A stretch of 64,000 nt of DNA from Rhodotorula mucilaginosa (Eukaryota > Basidiomycota > Microbotryomycetes > Sporidiobolales > Sporidiobolaceae), in contig CP137865.1 in assembly GCA_034406715.1 (NCBI GenBank), forward strand, positions 744,001 to 808,000, in the 5' to 3' direction. The position numbers were made by a program, and so were the translations under genes. Shown in pieces: positions 1 to 10,782 of this stretch. The notes below the pieces were generated by a model, which had not been told where the DNA came from, searched no databases, and was given only the letters and a program-made list of their open reading frames with translations. How positions within the stretch are numbered: position 1 is the stretch's first letter; each line of letters begins with the position of its first letter.

Positions 1-2231
1 GAGCCCACCTGGAGAGAAACGCGCACGCGGGGTGTCAGTCCAAAGAAAATTCCGGCGTGTGTGGCAAAAAAAAAAAAAAAAACTCGAGTCTGCAAAGCCG
101 GACGTACTCGCTGGGCGGCAGACGGCGGATGAATCGCTTCCAGACGTGAGCGGCCAGGTAACCCGTCGGGAGAAGCATCAGAGGCTGTGGGGCGGAGAAA
201 GGAAGAAAATCAGCCACGGAATCGTTTAGGGCCGGCAAAGACGAGAACGCACCAAGTAGGACGTGATAAAGCTGGCCGTGTCCCAGTGCCCCTTGATGAA
301 GACGGTGTAGTTGGCAAAGAAGAGGATGAGGAAGATCATCGAGACCGAGTACATCGTGAGATACGGCTGCAGAGGCGCCCGGTACGGGAGCTCGCGTCGG
401 TTGATGCCCTGCGCCTTGAGGCCGTAGAAGAACCGGAGGTAGGTGATCCCAATTCCGAACCAAACAATGAGGCCACACGAGCTGTCATTATTTCCGGCGG
501 GTGGTGCAGTCGTCAGCGCATCCATCCAGGAGCTGGCCGGCGGGTGGTGACTAAGAACATTACTCACGCGCACATGTTGGCGAGCCAGCCAAACACCTTG
601 CCGGCGGTACCGGCTCCCGCGCTCAAGTACGCGAGGCAGGCGAACGCGATACCGAGGAGGCACGCTCGTGCCGGGAGACCCCACGACGTCGTCTTGGCGA
701 ACCAGCGCGGGGCGTTGCCCTGGAGCGCGAGACCGTAGAGGGTACGGGACGAGGTGTACAGGTCGGAGGATGCGGCGGACCATGCAGACGTCAGGATCGC
801 GGCGTTGACGACGGATGGGAGGGCCTGCCGACGTGGGAAAAACGGTCAGGTCAAGACCGGGAAGGACGAATGAGCTCAAGTGAGTCGTTCTTCACGCACG
901 TTGATTCCTGCAGCGCTGATGGCGATGACGAAAGGCGAGGAGGCAGCGGTTCCCGTGCTCAGTCGCAGGCGAGGATCGTTGGACGGCACGAGGAGGCCAA
1001 CAATGAGGACCGAGAGGATGTAAAAGACGACAATACGGATCCAGACTTTGCGGATTGCCGACGGGACCGTCTTCTTCGGATTCCGCGACTCGGCTGCAGC
1101 GAGCGCGACGACTTCGGAACCGACTGTCGAGAGGGAGAACCGACAGTCAATAACCCGCTCAAAAAGGGACTGTGCGAAAACGCGGCCGTCACGCAAAAAA
1201 CGTCTGTTCCGAGACTCACTGTACGAGTAGGCGGCTTGCGTGAGGACGGTCCAGAACCCGAGAAACTGGCCGAGCGAGCCGTCGATGCCGAGATACTGCA
1301 CGAACGGGCCCGGGTCGCGCCAGTACTTGCCCCCGATGACTTCGCCACTCGGACCTCCGCCCGCCGTCAGGATGACGCCGAGGATGATGAGGCCGATGAT
1401 GGTGATGATCTTGAGCGAGGCGAACCAGAATTCGGCTTCGCCGTACGCGCGCGCGCCGGCCCAGTTGATGGCGATCGCCACGACACCCGTCACGGTGATG
1501 TAGACGGCGGGATTCGTCGTCTTGTCCCAGTAGCCGATCAGGACGGCGGACGCCGTGAGCTCCGCAGGGAGTGCGAGGAGCCACGCGTACATGTAACCCC
1601 ACCCGATCACCATCGAGAAACTCTTGTCGACAAAGCGCGCGGCGAGGGTCACGACACCGCCGGGGACGGGCAAGTGCGCCGACATTTCACCGAGAGCCGT
1701 CATCGTCGCGTAGACGATGGTTCCCATTATGGAGTAGCCGAGGAGGAGACCGAGCTGTCGGGCGGCGCGACAAAACATGAGTCAGTACGGAAAAACCACT
1801 CCCTCGAGGCTCGTATACTCACAGGTCCGCCGGTCGCCAACGCATTCGCGATACCGAGATACAAGCCTGTTCCGATAGCGCCTCCGAGACTGATCTGCAG
1901 GTCGAACGGCAAGAGTGAGCAACCGCGAGTTGACTCGCCGAAATCCGCAACTCGATGCAGCGTACCATGGCAACTGCAAAGAGGGGATCCTTGGGTCAGC
2001 TTCGCACAATCCGGACAGCTCCAACAGCAGGCAATACGCACTGTGCCTCGAGTTCATCTGCCGCTGCAGCCCCTCTCCGGTGCGAGCTGCTCCGGGTGCT
2101 GCCGGAGGTCCGATGAGGACCTCGCTGCCCTTTGCTGCATCTTCACCCTTCTCGACATCCTTGTCCCGCTGGCTGGGTGCTGGTGACGGTACACGCTCGA
2201 TGGACCGAGTGCCAGCGAGTGGGGAGGACAT
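1..2231 (-). CDS. Amino-acid permease (AAT/APC family), 3' end beyond window
   Basis: Plasma-membrane amino-acid/proton symporter of the fungal YAT type. Seen: after a 60-residue polar N-terminus, MISLGGAIGTGLYLG (TM1), LLLGYSIMGT, PGG in TM3, then SEVVALAAAESRNPKKTVP and NDPRL, all hallmarks of the family; about eleven hydrophobic segments. Exons (descending): 2231-2042, 1973-1966, 1894-1823, 1754-1220, 1123-900, 824-568, 481-253, 184-108, then a final exon probably entering at position 8 and leaving the window. Phases agree at every junction. The second exon is only 8 nt. The last intron would contain a 17-18 nt poly-A run (poly-T in the transcript) at about 66-82. About 530 residues are visible, close to the usual 540-570. 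Substrate cannot be told from sequence. Confidence 0.88.
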
Positions 2232-2584
2232 CGAGTTGAGTTCTGCGAGTTTTTCGGTTTGCCGACGCCGGGCTTTGCGATCCGTTCTCCTTGCAGCGAT
2301 AGTCTTGACGATAGCCGTGATCTGTCCGTAGATTCCTTCGCCTCCTCCGCTGATGGTACAGCCTGGTACCTTGCGCGTCCCTTGCTAGCGTGAGCAAGCA
2401 GCCGCAAGCTGGCCTCGTGAGCATCGCGCCTCGCCACTCTCAAAGATTTTCTTTTCCCGACCCCAAGTCAAGCGCGGGTGCGGAGCACCGACTCGGGTTT
2501 GTGATCGAGCCGGCACGGCAAAAGGAGTTAAGCCGCGGAGTCTACAGTTCATATGCATGCATGGCCACTCCATGCCAGTGCGGT
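2232..2584. promoter_or_regulatory. Intergenic: permease 5' flank and protease 3' flank
   Basis: 353 bp between the permease start and the stop codon of the upstream ubiquitin protease; both genes point left. It should contain the permease promoter and the protease 3' UTR. I see no TATA box or conserved motif that I could defend, and no gene. Confidence 0.4.
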
Positions 2585-4811
2585 TCAAGTCGATTGCGGG
2601 CGCCTCACGGAGGACTCTTCGCTGTCGACTGTGGCGGAAGTTTCGCGACTCGCCCGAGCACCATTGTTCGTGGCCCGCCAACTCTCGACAATCCGCGCTT
2701 TGGCTCCGTCCGTCATCACCTGCGTAACGTTCTCGATGCCCTTCGACGGCGACGAGGCCGTGATGGGTTTCCCGGTCATGTCGACGCGCTCGTAGAAGAG
2801 GAGGTACGGATTCGCGCGGAGAGCTTCGTCGACGGTCGCGGGTTGAACCGTCTCGTCCGAGATCCGGTACCACTCTGGCAGCGCGGCGTCGACGGTAGTG
2901 TCATCCGGTATAGGAGGTCGTCTCCGGAAGGCGACGTAGTGACCGAACGAATGGCTGCCGTAATGAACAACGAGCGACGCCACTCGGTAAAGGTCGGGCG
3001 TCGAGACGGGCGCCGTTCCGTTCCCGGTCCCCACTTCCGGTAGCTTCGTGGTAGGCCCGTCGCAGAACGGCGAGATGTTGAGGTACTCCGGAAACGTGAC
3101 CTGGCAAGAATTCTTGACGCCGCCGGCGTACGAGTAATGAGACGACCGGTTGAGATGGATGGCGAGGACCTCTGGTGGCTGCAGAAACACGTACACTAGG
3201 AGTCAGCTCCATGTGCCGGAGACGGCGAGAGTTCGTGCGGAATAGGGAGAGCTTACTCGCGCGAACCGAGTCATTTTGCCCGCCGCCACTTCGCTCCGCT
3301 CGACTTTGATGTCCTCTCCGAGCTCGCGCTCCCAATCTCCTGCATCGGCGGCGTCTTTGATCCGGTCCACAAGCTTCTGAACCTTCCGTCGGCGGTCTTT
3401 CCGGGAAGCCGTCATCTTTGTTGGTGCTGCCGTCGACAGAGCCGGTTCGGGCGGAAGCTCGAATGGGTTTGCGGCTCGGCTTCGAGGTTGGCCGCGCTTT
3501 GTAGCCGCCTCCGGGGTCGATGCATTGGGTGTAGGAGTGGCGGTCTGTTCTGGTTGGAGCGCGAGTCGATCTCGCTGGGCCTCGTACTTGGTGAGCGTCG
3601 CGAGCAAGGCGCAGCGTCGACAGTTGTACGCAGAGACGAGATCCGTTTTCGTGTACTCGGTGAGCAAATCATGCAAGCTGCAGTGCGACTGTAATGCATA
3701 GTTAATGACCGTACAGGAGGGGGCGATGAGAGAACAAGGAACTCACTATGGGTGGCACGGAGAGCATCAAAAGTTCCTCGCCTTCATGCCGCGTGTCCCG
3801 CACATAGCCGCATTCCATACACCGTACTCGCTGACTCCTCAGCCAGAAGAACGGGTCGGTCGCCGCCGTCCGCTTGACTTTGATGCCGATGGCGAGGCCC
3901 AAACCCGCCTGCAGCTTGGCGACCTCCTTCAACCCGGATTCGCGACTGGCGAGTCGTTCCTGCGTTGCGGCGACTTTGACCGATTCCTCCTCGACAGCGT
4001 CGCGCATCATGACCCAGAGCTCGTGCGCGTCCTGCTGGTCCGAGTTGGCAAGCAGTCTCCGACGAGTCGGCGACGAGGCGACGAGCGCGTTGGCGAGTTC
4101 GATCGGCCGGAGTGGGGCCGGGCGAGAGCTCGAGGGGGTGTTGAGAGCCTCGAGCGTGTTGACTAGTGACAGGGCGACGGGTGTCTCGACATCGACGTCC
4201 TCGGCGGATGCGACCAGTTCGTCGAGGTACGAAAGAAGGGCGGGGAGCGAAGCCATCGACTGCGCGGCGGTTGGTCGTGGTTCAGCTGTCGGAAACTCCC
4301 CATACGGATGCCACTACCCTCACCTGAAGAGTCGCGTTCAAGAAGCATAGGTTCCCAGCCGCATTGAGCAAGCCCGGAAAGTGCTGACCTGGTCGTGAGA
4401 CGAAGGGAAAAAAAGTCAATATGCGAATGTGCGGAACCTAGTCGCGGAAGGAGAGATCATACCTCCTGCTGCAGCTTTCTTCTTGCCTTCCGCCGTTTCC
4501 TTGTATCGCCTGACGACTTTCTTGCCGTTGCCGTCTCCTCCGCCGAAAGATTCGCTCGCTCTGCCCCACTCGACGTTTCCAAGTGACGTCCGGCCCAACA
4601 GCGCCGAGATCCCGACGGCGACCATGCGTTGGATCCTATCGAGTGCGTGAGCTGGCCACGTGAGCCACCGGTCCGCGTCTGTGACGAGAGAGGCGACGAG
4701 CGAGACGATGATGGCGACGAGGGCGAGAGCGGCGAGTGTGCTCAGCAACGGCTGCAGGTCGTAGGCAGAAAAGGGAGGATGCAGTGCGTCGTAGAGAGGC
4801 GGACGGCTCAT
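2585..4811 (-). CDS. Membrane-anchored ubiquitin carboxyl-terminal hydrolase (USP family, Ubp1/USP30-like)
   Basis: Cysteine protease that removes ubiquitin. Exons: 4811-4463, 4388-4324, 4259-3747, 3688-3257, 3178-2585 (650 residues). Seen: a single hydrophobic segment at residues ~22-44; the Cys box GNLCFLNATLQ with catalytic Cys ~131; DQQDAHEL; two CxxC pairs (RCMECG, YNCRRC) of the finger zinc ribbon; PPEVLAIHLNR; the His box HYGSHSFGHYVAFRR with catalytic His ~533; WYRISD supplying the third residue. An N-terminal membrane anchor followed by a compact USP domain is the arrangement of yeast Ubp1 and animal USP30, so residence on the ER or mitochondrial outer membrane with the catalytic domain in the cytosol is inferred. 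The start was chosen because it gives the anchor and an open frame. Confidence 0.87.
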
Positions 4812-5086
4812 GCCAGCATGTCGCTAGACTGCAGCAGAGGCGAGAGTGTGTAGACTCGAGAGGCGGAGCACGTGAAGTTGCGTCGCCGCCGCCTTCCCAG
4901 GGGAGCACTCTCACCTCGCCATGGGGACGTAGGAAAGCCGAATTATTACAACTAGTGCATAGATATCAACATTGTCCCATGCGAGACTTCCCTCAGGTGA
5001 CCGACCACCAATCCCACAAGCTAGCTCCTCCAACCCCGGAGAGCACACACATCCCTGGAGAGAAAAAGAGACGGCGAAACCAGAAC

Positions 5087-6911
5087 TCAGAACTCGATGT
5101 CGACGCCACCTTCTTCCGTCCCGCGGATTCGGAGGCGCCGGATCTGTACCAACGTGCGCGCGACGACGTCGAGTTGGTCGGCCGCGAAATTCGACACCGC
5201 GGTGCCGGACCAGCCCGTCGAAGGATCATAGTCCAATTGTCCCGCACCGACGCTGTCGCGGATCCGGGAGAGGACGTCGTCCGGAATGGCGTCGCGGATC
5301 ACGTCGGCGACGAGGGCGGCACCGGCGGGGTCGGTCCATGAGGGGGTGGATGAAGGGCCGCGGTGAGAAGGCAAGGGAGCGATCGCGCGCTGAGAGCGGA
5401 AGTGTGCCTCTGCGAGACTTGCCGACGTCGGCGCCGCAGTCGGGCGCTGCTGCTGAACCGGAGGTGGGCACAATTCCGCCAAAGCGGCGCCGAGGCTCGC
5501 CGACGCCGACGCCGACGCCGACGTGGATGGCGCGGGCGAGTGAGCCGCACTAGTGGCGGGCGTCGAAGCCTGCGAGACCGTCACAACCGGAGTCTCACCG
5601 CTCGTCGACGGACTGGCGCCAGCCGGCGAGTCGACGTTCATCGCGTCCGAATCGACGTCGGCGGGACCGCCGCCACGAGCGCGCGCCCTTCGCTCGGCTC
5701 GCCTCCGCTCTGCGAAAGCGGCAAACGCCGGCCCGTCGGTCGATGATCCCGTGCTGTTCGAAGGGGCTTCCCCGATTGTACCGAGACTGATGGGAACTTC
5801 GCGAGTCGTTCCGTCGTCGAGGTGCTCGACAAACGACGCGCGCCAGATCCCCTCGGCGGGCGCTTCATCACCACTACCGCTGCTGCCCGTCGAAGAACCT
5901 GCGCCAGTCCTCAGGCGAGCGGGATCGTCGTTGCCGTTGCGCGCGGCGAGGATGTTCGAAAGGCGGATCGGGAAGGCGAGGTCTCGATCCGTGAGCTCGT
6001 CGAGCAAGTCGCGCAGCGAAGGGGCGCGGACGGGTGCGGCGGCAAACGCTTGAGTCGAATTGAGCGCCATGCGGAATCCGAAAAAGGAGGCTTCGCCGCC
6101 GGGAGGGAACGGATCGTCGACCAGCATGGACCAGAGTTCTTGGTGCGTCGGCAACGGTTCGCGTGCGAAGAGGGCCGACGAGATCGAGGCAGAAGACGGC
6201 GAGAACCGACTCTGACGCGTTCCGCCATGGTGGTGGTCGTCGTCGTTGTCGTCGAGGAGGTCGGCGAGGTTCTGGGGGAACGCGGCGTTGGTGGCGGAGT
6301 CGCGCAACGCAGAACCAAACAGCTCGGCAAGCTGCCGTTGCCGCAAGCGCGTCGAAGGCGAGACGTCGTCGTCCGCGCGACCGACACGAGGAGGAGTAGG
6401 ACCTCCTCGTGCCGTCGCGACTGCTCTCCGGTACATCAACCGGGCACCACCACCGCCTCCCCCATCGTCATCGTCGTCACCACTCGAGGCCGAGTCGGTG
6501 ATGCGGAGGATCCGTTCCGGTCTCGCCCTGAGCATGTCGATCGGATCGGGACTGTGAGAGCGCGCAGTCCGCGTCCGACGCGCGGTCGCGGGGGCACCAG
6601 CTGCTGCGCCAGAGGCAGAGGTCGACGGCTCGACATTGACTTTTCGCGGTCTCCGCTTGGTCGTTTCCTGTGGGCGCTTTAGTCAGCCTGAAGCACGCGG
6701 TCTGGACTCGGTCGGTATGCAAGGCAGGCGGGCGCACCTGGATGAGGAGGTCAAAGAGCTTGTAGGCGAGAGGTTGGGCGACGTCGAACCCGACGACAAA
6801 GTCTTCAAAGGTGGTCGTCGGGGTCTTTGGGTCCTGCAGGACTGCCTGGATTACGAGTTTGACCTTTTCGAGCAGGAGCGAGTCGTACGCGGCGGCAGAG
6901 AGGACCGGCAT
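5087..6911 (-). CDS. Hypothetical acidic low-complexity protein
   Basis: Two exons (6911-6738 and 6667-5087) encode 584 residues. The first 58 residues (MPVLSAAAYDSLLLEKVKLV...) are ordered-looking and amphipathic and are separated by an intron from the rest. The remainder is rich in Ser, Ala, Asp and Gly, with Gly and Asp runs, an ASASASAS stretch and an Arg-rich patch. A second ordered stretch lies near the C-terminus (VADVIRDAIPDDVLSRIRDSV to the end). I do not recognise a family. A nuclear or scaffold role is only a guess from composition. The frame is credible because it is open for 1.5 kb, the intron has standard ends and the phases match. Confidence 0.6.
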
Positions 6912-7340
6912 CCTCTAGTAGTCGTGGTTGGCGAGCGCGGGGAGGGATCAAGGGCGAGCAACTTGAGGAATGGACGAGGGGAGCTCCTTTCTTTCGTGGT
7001 ACACAGTATGGGAGCTGGCCCGGCACCCAGGTGTACAGCAATGGCGGCGAGAGAGTGAGTCGCGTGTAAAGTGCGGGGTAAATGAATAGTCGATCAGAGT
7101 AATGTGAGTATTTGTAATGAGAATACAAAGCGAGTGAATTGGGAGCTCGTGCCTCCAGCGCTGCAAACTCTCGCCCCGTCCCCGACCGCCAATCCTCACG
7201 CTCGGTACGTGCTGCACCAGACACGAGCGCAGCAGACCGTGTCACTGATCCCACCGCCGCACCCCCGAACCGAACCCTGCCCGAATCATGTTGTCGTCTG
7301 GCTGCTGCCCCTCGACTCGACTCGGAACAGCTTGATCACC
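6912..7340. promoter_or_regulatory. Divergent promoter region
   Basis: 429 bp between the starts of the unknown minus-strand gene and the TCTP gene, so it must carry both promoters. The part at 7060-7135 is locally AT-richer than its surroundings. No specific element assigned. Confidence 0.45.
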
Positions 7341-8610
7341 ATGCTTCTTTACACCGACGCCCTTGTTGGAGACGAGCTCATCTCGGACGCCTACGACGTG
7401 AGTCACTCTCCCTTCCTGTGGATCCGGCTGTTCAGGCGCGCGCGAGAGGGGGAACAGCGGGCGAGTACTTGCCTCGCCTCGCCTCGCGCCAAGGCCGCCT
7501 CGCTACGCCAGCAAGAGGCGGGGAACGAGGCACTGCGCACCCGTATGCGAGTCCAGGCATCTACCTGGGCTGTCCGCTGCCAGCAGAGAGACCGACGATG
7601 GCGCCCACAGCCGCGCCTCCCGCAGCCCCACGTTGACCTCGAACCCGTTTGCTGACCTTCCACCACTCCGTCTATCTGCTTTCCAACCCGACCCGCCCCG
7701 ACCCGCCCCGACGCACCGCAGCTCAAGCTGGTCGATGACGTCGTCTACGAGGCGGACTGCGCCATGATCACCATCAAGGAGGGTGCGGTCGACATCGGTG
7801 CCAATGCGTGAGCTCCTCCTCCTCTCGGCAAGATTGGCACAGTCTCGACAGAGTTCGGTCGGTCTAGTGTTGCTGACTCGAGACCACCTGTTGGCGACGG
7901 TGACGATTCAGTTCGGCTGAGGAGGCTGAGGAGGCCCTCGAGGAGGGCGAGGAGCGGGTGAACAACATTGTCCACTCGTTCCGCCTGACCGAGACCTCGT
8001 TCGACAAGAAGTCGTACATGACTTACTTGAAGGGGTGCGTTCTCTTCCCCGCGCTCTCTGAATGCGCGAAAGGCGTGACCTGAACCTCCTTCCCTCTCCT
8101 CGTCCATCCGTCCGGATCCGGAATCGAACAGCTACATGAAGGCCGTCAAGGCTCACCTGCAGGAGAAGAACCCCGAACGTGTCGCCGCTTTCGAGAAGGG
8201 CGCCGCCGCGTTCGCCAAGAAGGTCCTCTCCAACATCGGCGACTGGCAGTTCTTCACCGGCGAGTCGATGAACCCGGACGGCATGGTTGGTACGTCGCAA
8301 AGCTTGTCTCTCCCGCTTTGGCTTTGCGAAGGGGCGCTGACCCCAAGATAAACGCGCCCGAAATTCGCAGTTCTCATGAACTACCGCGGTATGTGTTCTT
8401 TCATCTGCGCGAACTCCTCCGTCATCAAACAACGGTATGCTGACGCGAGTCTGTCTTCCATAGAGGACGGTACCACCCCCTACATGGTCTTCTGGCGCGA
8501 CGGCCTCAAGGAGGTCAAGCTCGTAAGTCGGCGGCACCACCAGCCGTTATTTCCACTCCCTTGCCTTCCCTCAGACCAGTCTGCTGACACACCTCCTCAT
8601 CCGCCAGTAA
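7341..8610 (+). CDS. TMA19: Translationally controlled tumour protein (TCTP / Tma19)
   Basis: Small, abundant, ribosome- and microtubule-associated protein linked to growth control and stress. Seen: MLLYTDALVGDELISDAYD at the N-terminus, IVHSFRLTETSFDKKSYMTY, GDWQFFTGESMNPDGM, NYREDGTTPYMVFWRDGLKE, all TCTP signatures; 167 residues, the family length. Exons: 7341-7397, 7722-7807, 7912-8034, 8132-8289, 8371-8388 (18 nt), 8464-8522, and 8608-8610, where the last coding exon is the TAA stop alone. The first intron is 324 nt, several times longer than most introns here, and ends in tandem acccgccccg units (7691-7710). Long first introns are common in strongly expressed basidiomycete genes, which would fit TCTP; an enhancer role is inference. 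Confidence 0.95.
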
Positions 8611-8935
8611 ACGGCTTGCGACTTTCTTGGGTTCCTCCCTCCGGATGTCGTCTGTATTCTCAATTCGCACTACTCCCGGATTCGATTCGGGTTCTTTGTC
8701 GGGGGTCCTTTGCTGTAGTCAAACCCCTTCACGTTGCAAAGCTTGTCAGCAGGGCAGCACGAGAGCGGGTTCTTTACGAGAGCGGGTTCTTTACTTTCTG
8801 ATGCTTGCAAGCGATGAGAGTACGAGTCCGGGAGGGCATGCAATGCGAATGGACAGCGTGTGCGAAAGATCAAGCAGATCTACGAGATGGGCTACGGGGC
8901 CCTAAGTGTGGGAACATTGGCACAACCGCCTGCCT
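8611..8935. other. Convergent intergenic region
   Basis: 325 bp between the TCTP and TRAX stop codons, holding the two facing 3' UTRs. Short repeated gagcgggttcttta units occur at 8763-8793. No gene seen. Confidence 0.4.
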
Positions 8936-10384
8936 TCAAGCGCTCGCCTCGATTTCGTCGCCGCCTCTCCGGTCTGCTCCTCCGCCACCGCCGCCACCGC
9001 CACTTTCTGCCATCTTGCGCGCAAGCGCCTGCAGCATCGCCGGCGAATCCTTGTACTCGGCTCCGCGGATGCGCAAGTTGTACGAAGCTGCACCACGGAA
9101 CAATGTGCGTGAGACACGTGAAAAGGAAACAATGAGAAAGAGAGGATCAGGTTAAGCGAAAAGCGCGCTTACCGTTTTCGATTTTTGCGAGACTCTGGTC
9201 GAGGACGGTGAGCTTCTTGGGGAGCCACCTCGCATGCACTGCGAGCGGGTCCATCTCTGAGAATAAAAGCAGTCAGTCAACGGGCTCTCTCTCTGCCGGC
9301 GTTCCATACTTTCGAGCACCCTCGCTCTCACTCGCAGGCGTGCGTGGAAAAAAAAAAAAAACGTACGGCCCTTGATCTCGCGAACGAGTTTACCGATCCG
9401 ATCAATATTGGCGAAATCGGCTCCTCCATTGTCGTTTTCGCCAGTGCGACCACCGGTGGCGGCGGCGGTGGTGGCGGGGGCCGAGAGGGAAGCGTGCAGG
9501 TTCTTGCCGACGCTCGCGATGGCGAGGCGCATCAACTCGCCTGTCAGGTCGGCAACGCCGCCGAGGTAGTCGTCGACCGTGACGTGGACATAGTACGCGG
9601 GCGCGGCGGCGGCGCCGGCAAGTTCTTGTTCCGCCAGTTGGGCGGTAGAGCTCTCAGCGTCTGAAGTGGGCGCTCCAGTCGAGATGGTGGTGTCCGAGGA
9701 TACGGCTGCTGCCGTTTCTGCCGAAACGGGTAGAGGGGTAGGCACGGCGGGGGGAGGAGGAAGCAGAGAAGCTTGAGCCTCCTCGAGCGTCGGCAGCGAG
9801 TGGTGTTGCAGGTAGTAGAAGAACGTGAAGCCTTCGAGCTGAAGCATGTAAACCTCTTTCTCGTCAGGCCGCAAATCCTCGAGAAAGAGAGAATGGGAGA
9901 GAGAAGGAGCAACTTGCGTATTCCTGGATGCCGGGACTGACGCTCCGCTCGTATCTGCGCATGGGCAGGGGCAGCCGGGTCAGGACACATTGCAAACCCA
10001 ACCGCAGAACAGAGACAAAGCGACTCGCCTCCAAAAGTCTGCGCCTCTCACTGCTCCCTGCAGTTTCTCAAACAACCCCCTCAAGTCTTTGAACTTGCCC
10101 TCCGCCTCGCGGAAGACGCTCTCCATGGTCCTCCCCGTCCCGACGCGGTGTAGGGCAAAGATGAGTTGCTTCGACAAGGCCGTGACGTCGCGCGAGAGTT
10201 TGACGATCCGTTCGCGCTGGGCTTGGTGCGCGTCGAGTTCGGAACGGAACGAGGTGAACTGTGCGAGGAGGCGGTCGGCGCGGGTGGCAGGGACCGGGAC
10301 CGGCGCTTCGGTCGTTGTCATGCTGGCGTCGTTGGGCGACTCGGCGGCGGTGGAAGGAGCAGCCGGGGCACGCGCAGATGTCAT
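8936..10384 (-). CDS. TSNAX: Translin-associated protein X (TRAX)
   Basis: Partner of translin in the C3PO endonuclease complex (RNA processing, tRNA fragment and small-RNA metabolism). Seen: ELDAHQAQRERIVKLSRDVT, LIFALHRV, SPGIQEYLEGFTFFYYLQ, VTVDDYLGGVADLTGELMR, and SLAKIENASYNLRIRGAEY, each aligning by eye to animal TRAX in the right order. Exons: 10384-10029, 9954-9918, 9838-9367, 9256-9173, 9087-8936 (366 residues, longer than the ~290 of animals because of Ser/Ala-rich inserts and a Gly tail). The first two introns need GC donors (gcgagt at 10028, gcaagt at 9917); no GT alternative keeps the conserved frame. No translin gene is in the window. Confidence 0.9.
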
Positions 10385-10782
10385 CGCGAGGGCGTTTCGA
10401 TCAACAGCGGCTCGTCACGAGCGGACAGCTCTGCCGTACTGGTCGTTCGAGCGTAGTTCCGAGAACGCCAAGTGCCTGCGCAAAGACAGGCCGGACCTCT
10501 GAATAGGGGGATTGATGCCTGAAGCGAAAGAGCCCAAGACACGAGCACTTTTCCAGTTTCAGAGTCGGGGATCGCTTTTTCGTACAAGTCCTTGTTACAC
10601 TACCGATACCGAGGACAGCTTTCGCGATAACATTCTCGAGTCTGCAATGACGTCGCCGCGTCCAAAAACGGTTCGTGCGGCGAGGGCTTGATTTACGATT
10701 CGACGCAATCTAACCGCAGACTTTCATTCGGCCTCCCCCGTCCCAGTCCGATCTCTAGCCTTGGTTCATTTCGCCGACGAGC
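10385..10782. other. Intergenic, NECAP 3' flank and TRAX 5' flank
   Basis: 398 bp between two minus-strand genes. Should contain the TRAX promoter. Nothing else supported. Confidence 0.35.

Noticed and set aside
64-84. Poly-A run as a possible frameshift or poly-A site
   Set aside because: It lies inside the likely last visible intron of the permease, where it is poly-T in the transcript and could be part of the pyrimidine tract.
870-2186. 438-residue plus-strand open frame opposite the permease
   Set aside because: Shadow frame of high-GC coding DNA: Arg/Asp-rich, no motif, while the minus strand codes a clear permease.
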